A stretch of DNA of 40,890 bases from CAUJIW01 sp963205175 (lineage in GTDB: Bacteria > Pseudomonadota > Alphaproteobacteria > Sphingomonadales > Sphingomonadaceae). The notes below the pieces were generated by a model. That model did not search any database. It was given only the letters and a program-made list of their open reading frames with translations, and had not been told where the DNA came from. The position numbers were made by a program, and so were the translations under genes. Positions 19,070 through 26,952 of the stretch are shown here, one piece after another. The stretch lies in the NCBI GenBank assembly GCA_041060555.1, contig JBEUDS010000030.1, one strand, 5' to 3'. The first letter of the stretch is position 1. Each line of letters opens with the position of its first letter.

Positions 19070-21397
19070 TCACGCCGACAGTCGGTCCGGCAGCTTGTCC
19101 TGGTCGATCAGCACCTTGAACTGGTCGGCGGTGAGCGGCTTGCAGAACAGGAAACCCTGGAAGGCCGGGACACCCTCGGCACGCAGGATGACGAGCTGCT
19201 CGCGTGTCTCGACGCCCTCGGCGATTACTGCCATCTTCAGTGACTTGGCCAGCCCGACGATGGACCGGATCAGCGCCCGCGACAGCGGGTTGGTCTCCAG
19301 GTCCATGACAAACACCCGGCCGATCTTCAATTTGTCGAACTTGAAGCGGTTGAGATAGCTCAGGCTGGAATAGCCGGTACCGAAATCGTCGAGTGAAATG
19401 CGTACACCCAGCCGTCGCAGCGCCTTGAGCGTCGCCATGGTGGCATCCGTCGCCCGCAGCAGCACCGTCTCGGTGACTTCCAGTTCCAGACATTTGGCCG
19501 GCAGGCCGCTGGTCTCCAGCGCCCGCCACACCATGCGTTCGAGCTTGGGGTCGCGAAAGTGCTCGGGCGACAGGTTGACCGACACAAACAGCTCGGGCCA
19601 GGTCCTGGCGGTCTTGCAGGCGAGGTTGAGAATCTGCTCGGTGAGCTGACGGACGAGGCCGAGATCCTCGGCGATCGGCACGAACTGCGGCGGCGGAATC
19701 AGGCCGCGGGTGGGATGGTTCCAGCGCACCAGCGCCTCGGCGCCGATCACTCGCGCGCCCTCGAACATCGGCTGGAAGGCCAGCTCGATCTCGTCGGTAC
19801 CGATGGCGGCGCGCAGCGCCTCGCCGAGGTCGCGGCGCAAGCGTACATTGGCATCCAGTCCCGGCTGGTAGAAGCGGTAGCAGTTGCCACCCTCGGCACG
19901 CGCCTGCTGCAAGGCCAGTTCCGCCCGACCCAGCAGTTCGTCACGGTTGAGGCCATCAACCGGCGCCACCGAGATGCCGACCGACAACCTGACCCGGATG
20001 TCGGCGCCACCGTCGCCAAACGGCTGGTCGCCAATCTGCATCAGGCGTCGCGCCAGTGCCTCGGCGCCGGCCGGCTGCACCGCCGATGTCTGGATGATGA
20101 CAAAGGAATCGCCTTCGAGCCGCGCGACGACATCCTCCGGACGCGCCAGCGCCTTGAGCTGGCTGGCAAAGGCGATCAGCAGCTGATCGGCGCCGGCATG
20201 GCCGAGCTTGGCGTTGATGTCGCGGAAGCCGTCGATGTCGAGCAGCAGCACCCCGGCGGCACCACGCCCGGCAACGATCTGGTCCAGCGCATGATCCAGT
20301 TGCTGGGCCATGTGGGCGCGGTTGGGCAGACCGGTCAGCTTGTCGGACTGCACCAGCCGGTCGATCTCCGACTGGCTGCGCGACAGCGCCCGCGACGACC
20401 GACGGAACGCCAGTACCACCAGCGCCGCCAGCAGACCAACCGCCAGTCCGGCAAACCCCAGCATCGGCAGCAGCCGCCGTGTCAGTTCGGCGCCGGGGTG
20501 TGGCTGATCCCAGGTCAGCGCCCCGATCATCCCGCCGCCGAGTCCGACGACCGGCAGGGTGGGCTGCGTGCCGGCAGCGGCATGGCTGGCGGACGATGTC
20601 GACTCTGCGTCCGCCGGCGCGGCTTCGGCCCCCGGCTTCGCGTCAGCCGCCGGGTCACCGGCCTGTTCCCGCGCGGCTGCACTGTGCCATGCCAGCTTGC
20701 TGATGAGATGATCGTTGGCGATCCGCCGCAGCAGCCGTTCATCCAGGGTGACAACGCTGACAACCAGGTAGGCGCCCGTCGCCGGCACGCTGACGCCGCC
20801 CTTGTCGGGCACCATCTTGGAGATGGCGATGATCGAGGCCTGCTCCTGGAACAGCAGCAGGCCACTGACCGCCCCCGGCTGATTGACCGGCTGCTGCCGC
20901 AGCCGCCGCAGCAGCGGGGCGACACGCGAATGCAGCGCCAGGAACGCCTCGGGCCGTGCCCTGGTGCCATGATCGAGAGCAATGACCGGCTGGTTCCGCT
21001 CGTCGAGCAGAAACACCCAGTCATGCTTGAATTCATGCTGGAGAATGGCCGCCACATTGGGCACGAACCAGTCCGCGTTGAAGGTGATCGCGGTGTTGCT
21101 GACCCCCTCGTCCCACAGGACCAGACCACGCTGTTCGGTGACGACCCGCTCCCGCTCGTTGGCGATGCCGCGTTCAACATGGGTGCGCGCCAGATCAAGC
21201 GCCTGGGCGTTCTGTTGCTGCCCCATCCAGTAGACCGCGCCGGCCATCAGCAGCAACGACAGGCCGATCAGCCCCGCCATCGGCAGCACCAGCAACAGCC
21301 AGACCCGCGCCGAAGCGGATGGCGCCGTACTGCGAGAGCGGTTTTTCTGACGACTCAACGGGATACCCTGCGACGAATTCACACGGCACCGTGCCAT
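19070..21397 (-). CDS. Membrane c-di-GMP protein: CHASE4-like, degenerate GGDEF, EAL
   Basis: A 775-residue signalling protein. A basic N-terminal tail leads to TM1 (about 32-57). A periplasmic CHASE4-like domain (about 60-300; GLVLWDEGVSN, NADWFVPNV) includes an Ala/Pro/Ser-rich insert at 245-280. TM2 is at about 309-331. The GGDEF domain (about 345-515) has EGDSF (428-432) in place of GGDEF, so diguanylate cyclase activity is unlikely. The EAL domain (about 530-770) keeps EALVRW (554-559), VNLSPEHF, LELEVTE, DDFGTGYSS and Lys691, so phosphodiesterase activity is likely, although KID is KIG. It stands alone. Confidence 0.88.
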   Translation of the reverse strand: MARCRVNSSQGIPLSRQKNRSRSTAPSASARVWLLLVLPMAGLIGLSLLLMAGAVYWMGQQQNAQALDLARTHVERGIANERERVVTEQRGLVLWDEGVSNTAITFNADWFVPNVAAILQHEFKHDWVFLLDERNQPVIALDHGTRARPEAFLALHSRVAPLLRRLRQQPVNQPGAVSGLLLFQEQASIIAISKMVPDKGGVSVPATGAYLVVSVVTLDERLLRRIANDHLISKLAWHSAAAREQAGDPAADAKPGAEAAPADAESTSSASHAAAGTQPTLPVVGLGGGMIGALTWDQPHPGAELTRRLLPMLGFAGLAVGLLAALVVLAFRRSSRALSRSQSEIDRLVQSDKLTGLPNRAHMAQQLDHALDQIVAGRGAAGVLLLDIDGFRDINAKLGHAGADQLLIAFASQLKALARPEDVVARLEGDSFVIIQTSAVQPAGAEALARRLMQIGDQPFGDGGADIRVRLSVGISVAPVDGLNRDELLGRAELALQQARAEGGNCYRFYQPGLDANVRLRRDLGEALRAAIGTDEIELAFQPMFEGARVIGAEALVRWNHPTRGLIPPPQFVPIAEDLGLVRQLTEQILNLACKTARTWPELFVSVNLSPEHFRDPKLERMVWRALETSGLPAKCLELEVTETVLLRATDATMATLKALRRLGVRISLDDFGTGYSSLSYLNRFKFDKLKIGRVFVMDLETNPLSRALIRSIVGLAKSLKMAVIAEGVETREQLVILRAEGVPAFQGFLFCKPLTADQFKVLIDQDKLPDRLSA

Positions 21398-21475
21398 CGC
21401 AAGGTTAAGAAAACGCTTAGTCCCGCCGCGCGCACGCCCCGTCGAAGCCGTCGCGCCGGCCGGTCATGGCCGCCC

Positions 21476-21760
21476 TCAGGCCTCCGGCAGCGACTGACGC
21501 CACGGGCGTACCGTGACGCTGGCGAACAGGCCGGCCTCGGCATAGGGATCGGCCGCCGCCCATGCTTCCACCGCCGCCTGCGATTCCATGTCGACGATGA
21601 TCAGCGAACCGATGGGCTGGCCGGCGGCGTCGAGATACGGCCCGGCGATCACCAGCGCCGCGCCCAGCGCCTTCATGCGGTCGAGATGGACCGGACGGTT
21701 GGCCAGCCGCACGGCGAGCGAATCGGGCTTGTCCCAGGCTTCAATGACAAACAGCGGCAT
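21476..21760 (-). CDS. YciI family protein
   Basis: A 94-residue soluble protein of the YciI family, a small ferredoxin-like alpha/beta dimer. Characterised relatives include dehydrochlorinases, but most members have no known reaction. The pattern MPLFVIEAWDKPDSLAVRLANRPVHL, then LVIAGPYLD and GSLIIVDMES, and a closing DPYAEAGLFASVTVRPW is typical, including the His in the HLDRM segment and the Asp of ADPYAEAGLF. It is divergent from the LrgA gene, with no close operon partner. Confidence 0.88.
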   Translation of the reverse strand: MPLFVIEAWDKPDSLAVRLANRPVHLDRMKALGAALVIAGPYLDAAGQPIGSLIIVDMESQAAVEAWAAADPYAEAGLFASVTVRPWRQSLPEA

Positions 21761-21903
21761 CGGCGATCCTCCAGTGCGGGTAAACGGCGCCCCTGCCTAG
21801 CCCGCCGGGGCGGCGAGGCCAAGACCGGGCATGCCGGCGGCTTGCCATCTCGCCACGTGGCGACTAGGCGTGTCGGCATGTTGCAGCGCACCGTGAGACA
21901 GGC

Positions 21904-22287
21904 ATGCTGAAGCCGGCATTCTGGAAGCTGGGTCGATCCCTGAAGCTCGGGTTGGGGCTGGCCCTGCTGGTCGGCCTGGCCGGCGCCGGCGAATGGGCCA
22001 GTCACCGCCTGCCGCTGGGCCTGCCCGGCGCCATTCTCGGCCTGCTGGCCTATCTGGCGTTGCTGGCCGCCAGCCCGCGCATCCACGCCTGGACCGGCGA
22101 GGCCGCCGAGCGGCTGCTGAAAGTGCTGGGCATTCTCATCACCCCGGCGGCGGTCGGACTCGCCACCCACACCGATGCCATGGCCAGCGAGCTCGGGCGC
22201 ATCGTCATCGTGCTGGTGGTGAGCACGCTGGCCACCGGGCTTGCCACCTGGGCCACCTTCCGGCTGGTGACGTCATGGCGGCGCTGA
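21904..22287 (+). CDS. CidA/LrgA family membrane protein
   Basis: A 127-residue membrane protein with four predicted helices. The family is holin-like and pairs with LrgB; it has been tied to control of autolysis and, in some bacteria, to transport of small metabolites such as pyruvate. The LGLPGAILGLLAYLALL segment and the following ITPAAVGLATH match the LrgA core. The stop (TGA at 22285-22287) overlaps the LrgB gene start region, which supports the pair. The ATG at 21904 is the only sensible start. Confidence 0.88.
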   Translation: MLKPAFWKLGRSLKLGLGLALLVGLAGAGEWASHRLPLGLPGAILGLLAYLALLAASPRIHAWTGEAAERLLKVLGILITPAAVGLATHTDAMASELGRIVIVLVVSTLATGLATWATFRLVTSWRR

Positions 22288-22970
22288 TGCCGGCCGTGCT
22301 GGCGATCGTCGCCACCGTCGGCGCCTATCTGCTGGCGCAGCGGCTGGCGGCACTCGCCCGCCATCACCCGGTCGCCAATCCGGTGGCGATCGCCGCCCTG
22401 CTGGTGCTGGCATTGCTGTTTGCCCTGCGGCTGCCGGTGGAAAGCTACATGACCAGTGCCCAGCCGCTGCGCTGGCTGCTGGCGCCCGCCACCGTCGCGT
22501 TCGCCCTGCCGATCTACCGCCAGCGGGCGGCCATCGTGCGCGCAGGCCCCGCCCTGCTGGCGGCGCTGGTGGTTGGCTCGACGGTGGGCATCGTCTCGGC
22601 AGTGGCCACCGCCAGGCTGCTGGGGCTTTCCGCCGCCACCACCAAGGCTCTTTCAACCAAGTCGGTCACCAGTCCGTTCGCCATCGCCCTGATGGAGCGA
22701 CTGGGCGGACCGGCCGACCTCGCCGCCGGGCTGGTGATCGTCACCGGGCTGGTGGGCGTCGCCCTGCTGCCGCTGGTGCTGCGCCGCCAGCGCGACCGCG
22801 ACCCCGACGGCTACGCGCTGGCGCTGGGCATGGCCGCCCACATCGTCGGCAACCAGCATGTGGCGCAGGCGGCGCCGCAGTCGCTGAGCATGGCGAGCCT
22901 GGCCCTGACGCTGGCCGGCCTGTTCACCACCCTGATCCTGCCACTGCTGTGGCCGTGGATCGCCGGATGA
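22275..22970 (+). CDS. LrgB family membrane protein
   Basis: A 231-residue integral membrane protein, partner of the LrgA-type protein. It is a chain of hydrophobic helices including LGLSAATTKALSTKSVTSPFA, with the TTKALSTKSVTSP motif conserved in LrgB, and a late LGMAAHIVGNQHVAQAAP block. Two starts are possible. The ATG at 22275 overlaps the previous gene by 13 bases. The ATG at 22287 makes a TGATG stop-start overlap. I list the longer form; neither has a strong ribosome-binding site, consistent with coupled translation. meaB follows after 49 bases. Confidence 0.88.
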   Translation: MAALMPAVLAIVATVGAYLLAQRLAALARHHPVANPVAIAALLVLALLFALRLPVESYMTSAQPLRWLLAPATVAFALPIYRQRAAIVRAGPALLAALVVGSTVGIVSAVATARLLGLSAATTKALSTKSVTSPFAIALMERLGGPADLAAGLVIVTGLVGVALLPLVLRRQRDRDPDGYALALGMAAHIVGNQHVAQAAPQSLSMASLALTLAGLFTTLILPLLWPWIAG

Positions 22971-23019
22971 GGCGGGCCCGGGTCTTGACCCGCGACCCGG
23001 CCTGTGGCGAGGAAGCAGC

Positions 23020-24045
23020 ATGACCGACGCATCCGCTCTCGACCGCCCGACCACCCCCGCCGCCGCCACGCCGACGCCCACCACGCCGGCGCCGGCCATT
23101 CTGGCGGGCGACCGCCGGGCGCTGGCCAAGGCGATCACGCTGATCGAATCCAGCCGGCCAGACCACGAAGCGCAGGCCCAGGCGCTGCTCGCCGACATCC
23201 TGCCGCACACCGGCCGGGCCATCCGCGTCGGCCTGTCCGGCGCGCCGGGCGTCGGCAAGTCGAGCTTCATCGAGGCCTTCGGCAAGTTCCTCATCGAGGC
23301 CGGCCTGAAAGTGGCGGTGCTGGCGATCGATCCCTCCTCGACCCGCTCCGGCGGCTCGATCCTCGGCGACAAGACCCGCATGGAGCAGCTGTCGGCCGAT
23401 CCGCGCGCCTTCATCCGCCCCTCGCCGTCAGGCGGCTCGCTGGGCGGCGTCGCCCGGCGCACCCGCGAGGCGATGCTGCTGACCGAGGCCGCCGGCTACG
23501 ACGTGGTGCTGGTGGAGACGGTGGGTGTCGGCCAGTCGGAAACCGCGGTGGCCGACATGGTGGACATGTTCGTGGTGCTGGTGTCGCCGGGCGGCGGCGA
23601 CGAGCTGCAGGGCATCAAGCGCGGCATCATGGAGCTGGCGGACCTGGTGGTGGTGACCAAGGCCGATGGCGACCTTGAGCCGGCCGCCAAGCGCGCCCAG
23701 GGCGAATATCGCGCCGGCCTGCACCTGATGCGCCCCAAGACGCCGGGCTGGACGCCGCACGTGCTGCTGACCTCCTCGGTGTCGGGGCGCGGCCTCGACA
23801 ACGTCTGGCAGCAGATCGGCAAGCATCACGACACGCTGGCGGCCTCGGGCGAACTGGCACGGCTGCGCCGGGCGCAGGCGCGCGCCTGGATGTGGACCGA
23901 GATCGAGGACCAGCTGGGCCGGCGCTTCCGCGCCCACCCGGCGGTGGCTTCCCGGCTGGCCGAGCTGGAAGCGGCGGTCACCGAGGGCCGGATGCCGCCC
24001 ACCGCCGCCGCCCAGGCGCTGATCGCCGCCTTCGAGCCGGGCTGA
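23020..24045 (+). CDS. meaB: Methylmalonyl-CoA mutase-associated GTPase MeaB
   Basis: G-protein chaperone that loads and protects adenosylcobalamin in methylmalonyl-CoA mutase. It is 341 residues. The P-loop GAPGVGKS is at 74-81, DPSSTRSGGSILGDKTRM forms the switch region, and ETVGVGQSE and KADGD follow, all matching the ArgK/MMAA family. The N-terminus is an Ala/Thr/Pro-rich extension of about 28 residues. The mutase is not in this window. The gene is codirectional with lrgA/lrgB with a 49-base gap, an odd pairing that may be accidental. Confidence 0.94.
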   Translation: MTDASALDRPTTPAAATPTPTTPAPAILAGDRRALAKAITLIESSRPDHEAQAQALLADILPHTGRAIRVGLSGAPGVGKSSFIEAFGKFLIEAGLKVAVLAIDPSSTRSGGSILGDKTRMEQLSADPRAFIRPSPSGGSLGGVARRTREAMLLTEAAGYDVVLVETVGVGQSETAVADMVDMFVVLVSPGGGDELQGIKRGIMELADLVVVTKADGDLEPAAKRAQGEYRAGLHLMRPKTPGWTPHVLLTSSVSGRGLDNVWQQIGKHHDTLAASGELARLRRAQARAWMWTEIEDQLGRRFRAHPAVASRLAELEAAVTEGRMPPTAAAQALIAAFEPG

Positions 24046-24079
24046 CGCCCGGCCCGGCAGTGGCGCGCCCCGGCCCCGC

Positions 24080-24784
24080 TCAGTCGTCCTTGCCGGTGAC
24101 CACCAGCTTGCGGGCTTCCTCGATGAACTTGCGCTCGGCCTCGGGGTCCTTGTCGCGCAGCAGCCGGGTCGGATCGTCCGGCACGGCGATGCCGCGCACG
24201 GCGGCCGGCCGGGCGGCGATGGCATCGCGCCAGCGCCTGAGATGCGGGAACGGCTCGATATCGACGCCGGACCAGTTGTGGGTGCGCACCCAGCACCAGT
24301 TAGCGATGTCGGCCAGGCTGTAGTCGTCGGCGAGCCACGTCTGTTTGGCGAGCTGGCCGTCAAGGACGCCGAACAGCCGCTTGACCTCGCCCTGGTAGCG
24401 GTCGATGGCCGGCTGGATCTTCTCCGGGAAGTAGCGGAAGAACACGTTGGCCTGGCCCATCATCGGGCCGATGCCGCCCATCTGGAACATCAGCCACGAC
24501 ATCACCCGGGCGCGCGGCCCCCGGGCGGTGGGCAGCAGCGGGCTGCCGGCCTTCTCGGCGAGATAAACCATGATCGCCGCCGATTCGAACACCGGCAGAT
24601 CGCCCTCGTCGGTGTCGACGATGGCCGGGATGCGGCCGTTGGGGTTGATGGCGAGGAACCACGGTTCCTTCTGCTCGTTGGTCTTGAGGTTCACCGGATG
24701 CACCTCGTAGGTCAGGCCGATCTCCTCCAGCGTTACCGACGCCTTGTGGCCGTTGGGCGTGCCGGCGGTGTATAGACGGATCAT
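24080..24784 (-). CDS. Glutathione S-transferase family protein (YfcG/YghU-like)
   Basis: A 234-residue GST. The N-terminal thioredoxin fold begins IRLYTAGTPNGHKASVTLEE, where TPNGHK is the disulfide-reductase (Nu-class) signature, followed by the cis-Pro segment INPNGRIPAIVD and the ESAAIMVYLAEKAG glutathione contact. The C-terminal helical domain includes DDYSLADIANW. YfcG-type members reduce disulfides with glutathione. I chose the ATG at 24784 because the domain starts immediately there. An upstream frame to 24844 adds residues unlike the family. Confidence 0.92.
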   Translation of the reverse strand: MIRLYTAGTPNGHKASVTLEEIGLTYEVHPVNLKTNEQKEPWFLAINPNGRIPAIVDTDEGDLPVFESAAIMVYLAEKAGSPLLPTARGPRARVMSWLMFQMGGIGPMMGQANVFFRYFPEKIQPAIDRYQGEVKRLFGVLDGQLAKQTWLADDYSLADIANWCWVRTHNWSGVDIEPFPHLRRWRDAIAARPAAVRGIAVPDDPTRLLRDKDPEAERKFIEEARKLVVTGKDD

Positions 24785-24872
24785 CACTCTCTCCCGGGGT
24801 TTTCCTGTGGCGGCGAAGGTGTACCGCCACGCTGTCGCGGGCAAGGGCGCGAAAGCGAAACACTGCGTCCTT

Positions 24873-24919
24873 GGACCCTGATCGCTTCAGGTCGTCGCGA
24901 CCTGAAGCGATCAAGGTCC
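24873..24919. repeat. Long inverted repeat between GST and rpmB
   Basis: TGATCGCTTCAGGTCG is followed by TCG and then its exact reverse complement (24879-24913). A C/A mismatch then leads to five further pairs (GGACC / GGTCC), giving a 22-bp stem with one mismatch. It lies in the divergent region, upstream of both genes. It may be a dispersed REP-like element or an operator; no other copy is seen in the window. Confidence 0.75.
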
Positions 24920-24998
24920 TGACCCGGCAATGCCCGGCAGGTGGTGAAGGGTGCCGGCGCCCGCCCCGGCACGCGCAACGGGAGCCAAAGCTCGGCTG

Positions 24999-25027
24999 TT
25001 GACGTGTCGGGGCGACTCGCCTATAGC
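24999..25027 (+). promoter_or_regulatory. Sigma-70-type promoter of rpmB
   Basis: TTGACG (24999-25004) and TATAGC (25022-25027) are separated by exactly 17 bases, about 66 bases upstream of the rpmB ATG. This is the best vegetative promoter match in the window and fits a strongly expressed ribosomal gene. The start site itself is not determined. Confidence 0.6.
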
Positions 25028-25093
25028 CTCGCGCTCGGAATTGACGCCGGGTATCGCCCGGTGGTTGGCTATTGACTTTGAAGGACGAAGATC

Positions 25094-25390
25094 ATGTCGC
25101 GCGTTTGCGAACTGACCGGCAAGGGCACCATGGTGGGCAACAACGTGTCCCACGCCAACAACAAGACCAAGCGCCGGTTCCTGCCGAACCTGCAGAACGT
25201 GACCTTCCTGTCGGATGCGCTGGGCGAGAGCCACACCTTCCGCGTGGCCGCCGCGGGCGCCCGCTCGGTGGAGCATGCCGGTGGCCTCGACAAGTGGCTG
25301 CTGAAGACCCTCGACGACAAGCTGTCGCTGAAGGCCCGCCGCGTGAAGCGCCAGGTCGCCAAGAAGCTGGCCGAACAGGCCGCTGCCTGA
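25094..25390 (+). CDS. rpmB: 50S ribosomal protein L28
   Basis: A 98-residue ribosomal protein of the large subunit. The N-terminal SRVCELTGKGTMVGNNVSHANNKTKRRF is the L28 signature, and a basic C-terminal tail (KARRVKRQVAKKLAEQ) follows. Only one Cys is present, so this is the zinc-free form. A GAAGGA-type ribosome-binding site precedes the ATG. It is monocistronic, with a good promoter at 24999-25027 and a possible hairpin terminator at 25426-25451. Confidence 0.96.
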   Translation: MSRVCELTGKGTMVGNNVSHANNKTKRRFLPNLQNVTFLSDALGESHTFRVAAAGARSVEHAGGLDKWLLKTLDDKLSLKARRVKRQVAKKLAEQAAA

Positions 25391-25425
25391 CGCCACCCGC
25401 GTCCGAGACCGTCCGGTTTCCCGTC

Positions 25426-25451
25426 GCCCTCAAGGCCCGCGCCTTGGGGGC
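25426..25451 (+). terminator. Possible hairpin terminator after rpmB
   Basis: GCCCTCAAGG and CCTTGGGGGC form a 10-bp stem with one mismatch around a six-base loop, 36 bases past the rpmB stop. It has no clear T-run, so the call is tentative. Confidence 0.35.
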
Positions 25452-25801
25452 GTCGACGTTTGGAAGGCGGCCGTCTGGACGGGCGCTGCCGGCGCCGGGC
25501 CGTCTGGGCTGGACCCGTCAGCGGGCTTTCTCCCGCTGCCGCCCGCCGGAACGCGCGTCCAGGCCACAGCGCCCAGATTAGCCACAACTATCTAGGTTAT
25601 TTAGCCTAACTCATACCATCGAGGCACAGGATCGCTTTTAAACGCTCATACGGCGTTATTTCCCCATCCTCCTGCCGGGGGATACCAGCCCGCCACGAAT
25701 CGCGCCCAGCACGCCCCTGCGTGGCGCCACGGGCCATATGCCGATCAGGGCCGGCCGGTTTCCGCGCCCCGCCCTCCCCGGCACCGCCGGTGTACGCGTG
25801 G

Positions 25802-25824
25802 ATGCCCGGATCAAGTCCGGGCAT
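25802..25824. repeat. REP-like palindrome near the esterase gene
   Basis: ATGCCCGGA and TCCGGGCAT, perfect 9-bp arms, flank TCAAG. This 23-base palindrome resembles a short dispersed repeat frequent in alphaproteobacterial genomes. Only one full copy is in this window. It could also slow transcription coming from either convergent gene. Confidence 0.5.
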
Positions 25825-25850
25825 GACGGCGCGGCAGAGGCAGGGACGGG

Positions 25851-26927
25851 TCAGCGTGGCAGGGTCAGCGCGAACTTGAGCAGCAGGGTCCGCTGCAGCG
25901 GGCTGAAATTGTCGTCCGACAGCAGATAGAGCCAAAGCTGACCGGCGACGGGCGCCGGACGCACCGCCAGGGCCTCCATGTTGTCGACGCTCACCGGCGG
26001 CGCCAGTTCGGCCAGCAGGCGGCCACTGATGGCCATGTCGCTCCGCCCCCCGGCCCCGGTGGCGCGCAGCGGCGCCAGATCGACCAGCTCCAGCCCCGCC
26101 GCCACCCCGGTCAGCGGCGAATAGCGCCGCGACAGCAGCAGCAGCCGGGTATCGCTGCCGGGCAGGAACACCGCGTCGGTCGGCTTGAAATCCGGCCGGC
26201 CCCGGTAACGGAATGTCACCGCGCGCGGGCCATCCGGCCCCTGCCAGGTGTAGCGACCGGTGCCGCTGTCCTCGGCGATCAGCATGGAAACGCCGCCGTC
26301 CGCCGCCACTGCCATCGCCTCGATGCCGCCGTTGCCGGGCAAGGTCTCCGGCCAGTCGGCCAGCAGATCGCCCCGCGGCCGCGCCGGCCGCACCAGCGCC
26401 ATCACGGCGTCGGTGGCGCCGGCGCCGGGGTAGCGCCACACCCGGTGCTGCTGCTCGAAACTCACCAGCAGATCGGGCGTGCCGTGCGCGTTGCCGACGA
26501 TCTCCAGGCCTTCAGCATCGTTGAGGCCGCCGCCGACCCGCTGCCCCATCTCGTCGAGCAGTGGCCCCGCGATCACCTCGCCAACCCCCGTCAGCCGACC
26601 GTCCGGCGTCTCCGCCGGCGTCATCACCAGCCAGCGACCCTTGTCGGACACCGCGACCAGCCTGCCCTCGCCCGCGAGCCAGCGCAGACCGGACAGGCCG
26701 CCGAAGCCGGCAAAGTCGCTCTCCAGCGCCACGCCGCCCCGATAGGTCAGCGCGCCCAGCCGGGCCTGTGCCGGATCGGCACTATTGAGCGGAACAGGTC
26801 GTGCGATCACGGTTATGGCCTCGGTGCCGGGCACCACCGGCGGCGGCGGCACGCTGGCAAAGGCCAGCATCGCCACGCCAATGCCGAGTCCGGCCAGCAG
26901 AATGACGCCGCGGCGGACCATGCTCAT
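25851..26927 (-). CDS. Esterase-like activity of phytase family protein
   Basis: A 358-residue exported or membrane-anchored beta-propeller-like protein of the phytase-esterase family. An N-terminal hydrophobic segment (residues about 6-26) ends in ASVPPPP, which suits a signal peptide or anchor. Recognisable blocks are FGGLSGLRWLAGEGRLVAVSDKGRWL, GLNDAEGLEIV, NGGIEAMAVAADG and DNMEALAVRP. The acidic turns (SDKG, DAEG) fit metal-binding propeller blades. It lies downstream of cobT with 24 bases between them. A 17-base tandem duplication covers its start codon. Confidence 0.8.
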   Translation of the reverse strand: MSMVRRGVILLAGLGIGVAMLAFASVPPPPVVPGTEAITVIARPVPLNSADPAQARLGALTYRGGVALESDFAGFGGLSGLRWLAGEGRLVAVSDKGRWLVMTPAETPDGRLTGVGEVIAGPLLDEMGQRVGGGLNDAEGLEIVGNAHGTPDLLVSFEQQHRVWRYPGAGATDAVMALVRPARPRGDLLADWPETLPGNGGIEAMAVAADGGVSMLIAEDSGTGRYTWQGPDGPRAVTFRYRGRPDFKPTDAVFLPGSDTRLLLLSRRYSPLTGVAAGLELVDLAPLRATGAGGRSDMAISGRLLAELAPPVSVDNMEALAVRPAPVAGQLWLYLLSDDNFSPLQRTLLLKFALTLPR

Positions 26928-26952
26928 TACCGGGTCATGCTCATTGCCGGGT
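26919..26952. repeat. 17-base tandem duplication across the esterase start
   Basis: Two adjacent 17-base units (26919-26935 and 26936-26952) differ by one base. They copy the region with the ATG start codon into the gap between the esterase start and the cobT stop. On the minus strand the upstream copy makes a five-codon frame, ATGAGCATGACCCGGTAA. Confidence 0.8.

Larger units (their letters stand above)
25391..25850. other. Intergenic region between rpmB and the phytase-like esterase
   Basis: About 460 bases lie between these two convergent genes. Apart from the hairpin near 25426-25451 and the REP-like palindrome at 25802-25824 I see no gene. The segment 25575-25665 is A/T-rich compared with its surroundings. 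Short open frames here have no family-like sequence. Confidence 0.5.
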
